From an uncultured delta proteobacterium (GTDB lineage: Bacteria > Myxococcota_A > Bradymonadia > REDH01), in NCBI GenBank assembly GCA_903873545.1, contig CAIQPA010000349.1, forward strand, positions 1-5,119: DNA of 5,119 bases, given 5' to 3'. Under the pieces are notes generated by a model. The model was not told where the DNA came from. It ran no database searches and saw only the letters and a list, made by a program, of their open reading frames with translations. Shown one piece after another: positions 1 to 5,119 of the stretch; positions within the stretch are counted from its first letter, which is position 1; each line of letters starts with the position of its first letter. Both the position numbers and the translations under genes were made by a program.

Positions 1-54
1 AAGCAGCTAGGCAAGGTCGACGGCGTGGTCTCCGTGGAGCGGGTCCAGGGCTGA
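1..54 (+). CDS. C-terminal end of an ACT-domain protein, probably RelA/SpoT (partial)
   Basis: Reading frame 1 is open from the window edge and ends at TGA 52-54, giving 17 residues (KQLGKVDGVVSVERVQG). The pattern of a helix followed by 'GVxSVxR' and an immediate stop resembles the last beta strand of a C-terminal ACT domain, as found at the end of long bifunctional (p)ppGpp synthetase/hydrolase proteins (RelA/SpoT/Rel). Those enzymes make and degrade the stringent-response alarmone in the cytoplasm. Other ACT-ending proteins, such as phosphoglycerate dehydrogenase or homoserine dehydrogenase, cannot be excluded from so short a tail. The gene converges on greA with 15 bp between stop codons. 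That a coding frame ends here is likely; the family name is an inference, so no symbol is given. Confidence 0.45.
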   Translation, partial: KQLGKVDGVVSVERVQG

Positions 55-69
55 CCGCGCAGGCTCCGC

Positions 70-579
70 TCAGATGTTCGGGACGGGCCGGAAGGAGAGG
101 ATGATCTCCTCGTAGCGCACGCCGAGGATTTCGAAGTTCCGCTTGGCGGCACCGGTCTGGACCTCGACCTCGTCGCCCTCGTCCTTGCCGAGCAGGCCGC
201 GCGCGATGGGGGCCTGGTAGCTGATGAGGCCGGCGCTGAAGTCGGCCTCGTCGTCGCCAACGATGCGGAAGGTGTGCTTCTCGTCGGTGTCGGTGTCGAG
301 CACCTGGACTGTGGCGCCAAAGCGGACCTTGCTGCCCGACATCTTGGTCGGGTCGATGACCTCGCAACCCGCCAGCTTCGACTCATACTCGCGCAACCGG
401 GCGACCAGCAGCCCCTGCTTCTCGCGGGCCGCATGATACTCGGCGTTCTCCTTCAGGTCGCCGTGCGCGGCAGCCTCGCCGATGGCGATGGAGATGAGGG
501 GCAGCTCGCGCTTGATGCGCTCGATGTCCTGGAGCAGACGCTCCTTGCCGGCGGGGGTCATCGGGAATCGGATGGCCAT
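70..579 (-). CDS. greA: Transcription elongation factor GreA
   Basis: The 169-residue product is a clear GreA. GreA enters the secondary channel of RNA polymerase and stimulates cleavage of the backtracked RNA 3' end, so stalled complexes resume. Residues about 1-75 form the N-terminal antiparallel coiled coil, with the signature HGDLKENAEYHAAREKQG at 39-56. D41 and E44 at the coil tip are the acidic residues known in this family to position the catalytic Mg2+. Residues about 85-156 are the C-terminal FKBP-like domain (FGATVQVLD at 87-95, IVGDDEADF at 106-114, PIARGLLGK at 124-132). The protein is about 11 residues longer than E. coli GreA, mostly a tail after Y156. The ATG at 579 is chosen because the family starts a few residues before 'PMT'; Met7 (561) is the alternative. 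Neither start has a clear Shine-Dalgarno sequence. It lies 39 bp after carB and is probably cotranscribed with it. Confidence 0.97.
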   Translation of the reverse strand: MAIRFPMTPAGKERLLQDIERIKRELPLISIAIGEAAAHGDLKENAEYHAAREKQGLLVARLREYESKLAGCEVIDPTKMSGSKVRFGATVQVLDTDTDEKHTFRIVGDDEADFSAGLISYQAPIARGLLGKDEGDEVEVQTGAAKRNFEILGVRYEEIILSFRPVPNI

Positions 580-605
580 GGGATGCTGTATCGCTAGGGG
601 TGGGG

Positions 606-618
606 CCGCGGGGCGCGG
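606..618 (-). other. Short GC hairpin in the carB-greA gap
   Basis: CCGCG (606-610) and CGCGG (614-618) form a 5-bp all-GC inverted repeat with a 3-nt loop. It starts directly after the carB stop codon on the transcribed strand. It has no following T tract, so it does not look like an intrinsic terminator. In such GC-rich sequence a 5-bp stem may be accidental. At most it could slow ribosomes or protect an RNA end between the two genes. Confidence 0.2.
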
Positions 619-3885
<3,267 letters not shown>

Positions 3886-3893
3886 GCCTGAGG

Positions 3894-3897
3894 CTCC
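3894..3897 (-). promoter_or_regulatory. Ribosome binding site of carB
   Basis: On the minus strand GGAG (CTCC on the plus strand) stands 8 nt before the ATG at 3885. This good Shine-Dalgarno match decides the start in favour of MPKRTD over the upstream in-frame ATG at 3966. Confidence 0.7.
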
Positions 3898-4074
3898 GGT
3901 GAGGCGGTCTATGTTGGGGCGCGGGGTTAGTCGGCAGAGGCGTTCGGGGCAAGCGAGATGATGCACTGCGCCACCGGTCGGAAATGGTGGAGGGAAGGTC
4001 GCTCTCTGCGCGCAACGTTCTTGCCTGCCGCCAATGCTTGTCGTATGGAGCCGCCGTCTGTTCGGCGCTGCCGG

Positions 4075-4090
4075 ACGCTAGCCTACGCTA
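4075..4090 (+). repeat. Paired ACGCTA direct repeat
   Basis: ACGCTA occurs at 4075-4080 and again at 4085-4090, 10 bp apart start to start, which is about one helical turn. It ends 10 bp before the start codon of the exported-protein gene. Such phasing would suit a repressor or activator bound on one DNA face, but six-base repeats arise easily by chance. Confidence 0.25.
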
Positions 4091-4100
4091 CGGTGTGTAC

Positions 4101-4595
4101 ATGCTCCTTCGCCGCCTCACGATCGTCACGGTTCTCGGTCTTTCACTCCTCGCCGGTCAGGCTTGGGCAGAGACGGTGAAGAACGACGATCTGAAGGTGT
4201 CGATGGATCGCCCGACTGGCTGGAGCAACGCAGATGGCAACGATCGCGCCGTCTTCATGTTCAAGCGTGACGGTGGCCACAGCCAGCTCGAGGTCATCGC
4301 GACCCAGCTGATGACCAGCGATGTCGCCGGCGTCTTCTTCGACACCTTCCACGAGACCCTCGGCGCCTCCGACTTCACCCGCGCGGGCCGCGAAGAGAAG
4401 AAGATCGGCAACACGAGCGGCACCGAGACCATCTACACCTTCGCCCACGCCGGCGTGAACCTCAAGGTTTACGTCTTCCAGTTCGTCAAAGACACCTCCG
4501 CCTATGTCGTCGTCTCCTACATGGAGGCAGACAAGGCCGACGCGCTCCTCGCCGACTACCAGGCGGCCATCAGTTCGCTGAAGTTCGAAGAGTAA
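4101..4595 (+). CDS. Small secreted/periplasmic protein, possible PsbP/DcrB-like fold
   Basis: I do not recognise a named gene. The 164-residue product begins with a textbook Sec signal peptide: positive MLLRR, a hydrophobic core at 6-18 and a likely signal peptidase I site after AWA (residues 21-23). The mature part is about 141 residues. It has no cysteine, so it is neither a lipoprotein nor disulfide-bonded, and it shows no further membrane segment. The layout (early 'VSMDRPTGW', alternating beta strands, a C-terminal helix ending 'AISSLKFEE') resembles the PsbP/DcrB/DUF1795-type alpha-beta fold of small exported proteins; this is a tentative fold guess. The frame is open upstream to an ATG at 3984, but starting there would bury the signal peptide 39 residues inside the protein, so ATG 4101 is chosen. 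GTG 4095 is also possible. No clear Shine-Dalgarno precedes it. It lies 97 bp before purB on the same strand; any functional link is unknown. Confidence 0.8.
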   Translation: MLLRRLTIVTVLGLSLLAGQAWAETVKNDDLKVSMDRPTGWSNADGNDRAVFMFKRDGGHSQLEVIATQLMTSDVAGVFFDTFHETLGASDFTRAGREEKKIGNTSGTETIYTFAHAGVNLKVYVFQFVKDTSAYVVVSYMEADKADALLADYQAAISSLKFEE

Positions 4596-4602
4596 CCGCC
4601 CC

Positions 4603-4627
4603 GCGGTGCCGAGCCGGGTGGTACCGC
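4603..4627 (+). other. Hairpin after the exported-protein gene
   Basis: GCGGTGCC (4603-4610) pairs with GGTACCGC (4620-4627) over 8 bp with one G-U wobble, around a 9-nt loop. It begins 8 nt after the TAA. Its position suits a 3' stabiliser or terminator, but no T tract follows (the next bases are CAAATCGCC), so it is not a standard intrinsic terminator. It may reduce rather than stop read-through into purB. Confidence 0.4.
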
Positions 4628-4643
4628 CAAATCGCCGCAGGGC

Positions 4644-4668
4644 ATCCCGGTAACGGGATCGATCCCGT
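4644..4668 (+). promoter_or_regulatory. Perfect 16-bp palindrome with overlapping hairpin upstream of purB
   Basis: ACGGGATCGATCCCGT (4653-4668) is a perfect 16-bp palindrome centred on CG, ending 24 bp before the purB ATG. Its left half can instead pair with an upstream copy: ATCCCG (4644-4649), loop GTAA, CGGGAT (4654-4659). The central CGGGAT thus has two competing partners, 4644-4649 and 4662-4667. The even length, the central CG and the ACG...CGT ends are also seen in LacI/PurR-family operators (E. coli PurR box ACGCAAACGTTTGCGT), but the inner bases differ, so a purine repressor site is only a possibility. In RNA it could form alternative stems close to the ribosome binding site. The sequence is seen directly; the role is inferred. 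Confidence 0.4.
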
Positions 4669-4680
4669 CCGATACGCGAC

Positions 4681-4684
4681 AGGA
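4681..4684 (+). promoter_or_regulatory. Ribosome binding site of purB
   Basis: AGGA lies 8 nt before the ATG at 4693. This normal Shine-Dalgarno spacing supports that start, which also gives the usual family N-terminus. Confidence 0.6.
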
Positions 4685-4692
4685 CCCTGCTC

Positions 4693-5119
4693 ATGATCGA
4701 TAGATATGCCCGCCCTGTGATGACCGCCATCTGGGCTGAACAGGCCAAGCTCGACCGCTGGCTCGCCATTGAGCTCGCTGCCTGTGACGGCTTCGTCGCG
4801 CTTGGTCGCATGCCCGCAGAGACCGTCGCACGTCTCCGCGCCTGCCTCTCGGTTGACCCGGCCCGCGTCGCCGAGATCGAGGCCATCACCCGCCACGACG
4901 TCGCCGCCTTTGTGCAGAGCCTCGAGGAGCAGTGCGGCCCCGATGATGGCCGCTTCCTCCACATGGGGCTCACCTCCAGCGACATCCTCGACACCACCTT
5001 TGCGCTGCAGCTCCGCGACGCGGGACAGCTCCTGCTCGACGACCTCGACGCGCTCGCCGCGGCCATCGAGCGGCGCGCCTTCGAGCACAAGATGACCCCC
5101 GTCATCGGACGCTCGCACG
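4693..5119 (+). CDS. purB: Adenylosuccinate lyase PurB, N-terminal part (cut by window edge)
   Basis: The frame is open from ATG 4693 to the window end, giving the first 142 residues of a protein that is usually about 430 long. PurB removes fumarate from SAICAR and from adenylosuccinate, so it acts in both IMP synthesis and the AMP branch, in the cytoplasm. The N-terminus (MIDRYARPVMTAIW) matches the Bacillus-type PurB start, not the longer E. coli type. Catalytic-region motifs visible are TRHDV at 66-70 with H68 (equivalent to B. subtilis H68), the GLTSSDILDT block at 92-101 that contributes to substrate binding, and GRSH at 139-142 with the second active-site histidine (B. subtilis H141). 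Serine replaces the threonine of GRTH, a common variant. The signature loop with its catalytic serine lies beyond the window. AGGA 8 nt upstream supports the start. Expression may involve the palindrome at 4653-4668. Confidence 0.95.
   Translation, partial: MIDRYARPVMTAIWAEQAKLDRWLAIELAACDGFVALGRMPAETVARLRACLSVDPARVAEIEAITRHDVAAFVQSLEEQCGPDDGRFLHMGLTSSDILDTTFALQLRDAGQLLLDDLDALAAAIERRAFEHKMTPVIGRSH

Larger units (their letters stand above)
3886..4100. promoter_or_regulatory. Divergent intergenic region, carB and exported-protein gene
   Basis: This 215-bp stretch must hold the start signals for two genes read in opposite directions, unless one is driven from inside its neighbour. No strong sigma-70 promoter is visible. 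For the plus-strand gene, TTGCCT (4021-4026) and TATGGA (4044-4049) are 17 bp apart, a weak match. For carB, TTGCCC (plus 3947-3952) and TAACCC (plus 3924-3929) on the minus strand are also 17 bp apart, with a poor -10. A 5-bp hairpin, CGCCG/CGGCG (4052-4056/4063-4067), and a direct repeat near 4075-4090 lie next to the plus-strand gene. I see no convincing attenuator, upstream leader peptide or arginine/pyrimidine operator. The role is inferred from gene orientation; the individual boxes are weak. Confidence 0.45.

Noticed and set aside
274..597. A plus-strand frame of 107 codons opposite greA
   Set aside because: It is fully antisense to a confident greA, with no recognisable motif and no ribosome binding site.
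3886..3966. A 27-codon N-terminal extension of CarB from an upstream ATG
   Set aside because: MPKRTD is the canonical start, preceded by a GGAG at 8 nt. The extension does not resemble CarB and overlaps the likely promoter region.
3984..4100. A 39-residue N-terminal extension of the exported protein
   Set aside because: It would place a clear Sec signal peptide inside the protein, and it has an arbitrary composition unlike the rest.
4603..4627. Intrinsic terminator after the exported-protein gene
   Set aside because: The stem is good but no T tract follows, so it is kept only as a hairpin of uncertain role.
4143..5105. A 320-codon open frame on the minus strand opposite the exported-protein gene and purB
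   Set aside because: It spans two well-supported plus-strand genes and their intergenic gap, and its product shows no recognisable domain. It is a GC-bias shadow.

Overview
The window is GC-rich, densely coding DNA that looks like an ordinary bacterial chromosomal core region. It holds two complete, confidently recognised housekeeping genes (carB and greA), one complete gene for a small exported protein of unknown function, and two genes cut by the window edges: an ACT-domain tail on the left and purB on the right. I see no rRNA, tRNA, CRISPR array, insertion sequence, prophage or other mobile element. The lineage cannot be fixed from this window. The PurB start resembles the short Bacillus/alphaproteobacterial/deltaproteobacterial type rather than the E. 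coli type. A Sec signal peptide and the carB-greA pairing fit a Gram-negative, proteobacteria-like organism, but this is inference.

Layout: positions 1-54 (+) encode the last 17 residues of a protein, probably a RelA/SpoT-type (p)ppGpp enzyme. It converges on greA with only 15 bp between the two stop codons. On the minus strand, carB (start at 3885, large subunit of carbamoyl-phosphate synthase) runs into greA (start at 579, transcript cleavage factor) across a 39-bp gap and they probably share a transcript. A 215-bp divergent intergenic region separates carB from a plus-strand gene (4101-4595) for a 164-residue secreted protein. A 97-bp gap with two or three inverted-repeat structures follows, and then the first 142 codons of purB.

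Functionally the window is weighted to nucleotide metabolism (CarB: carbamoyl phosphate for pyrimidines and arginine; PurB: two steps of purine synthesis) and to RNA polymerase and stringent control (GreA and, less certainly, RelA/SpoT). The small subunit carA is not in the window, and what lies directly upstream of carB is a divergent unrelated gene.

I did not find a convincing new biological system. The most interesting non-coding signal is a perfect 16-bp palindrome with a central CG just upstream of purB. It overlaps a competing hairpin and could be an operator or an RNA switch element.
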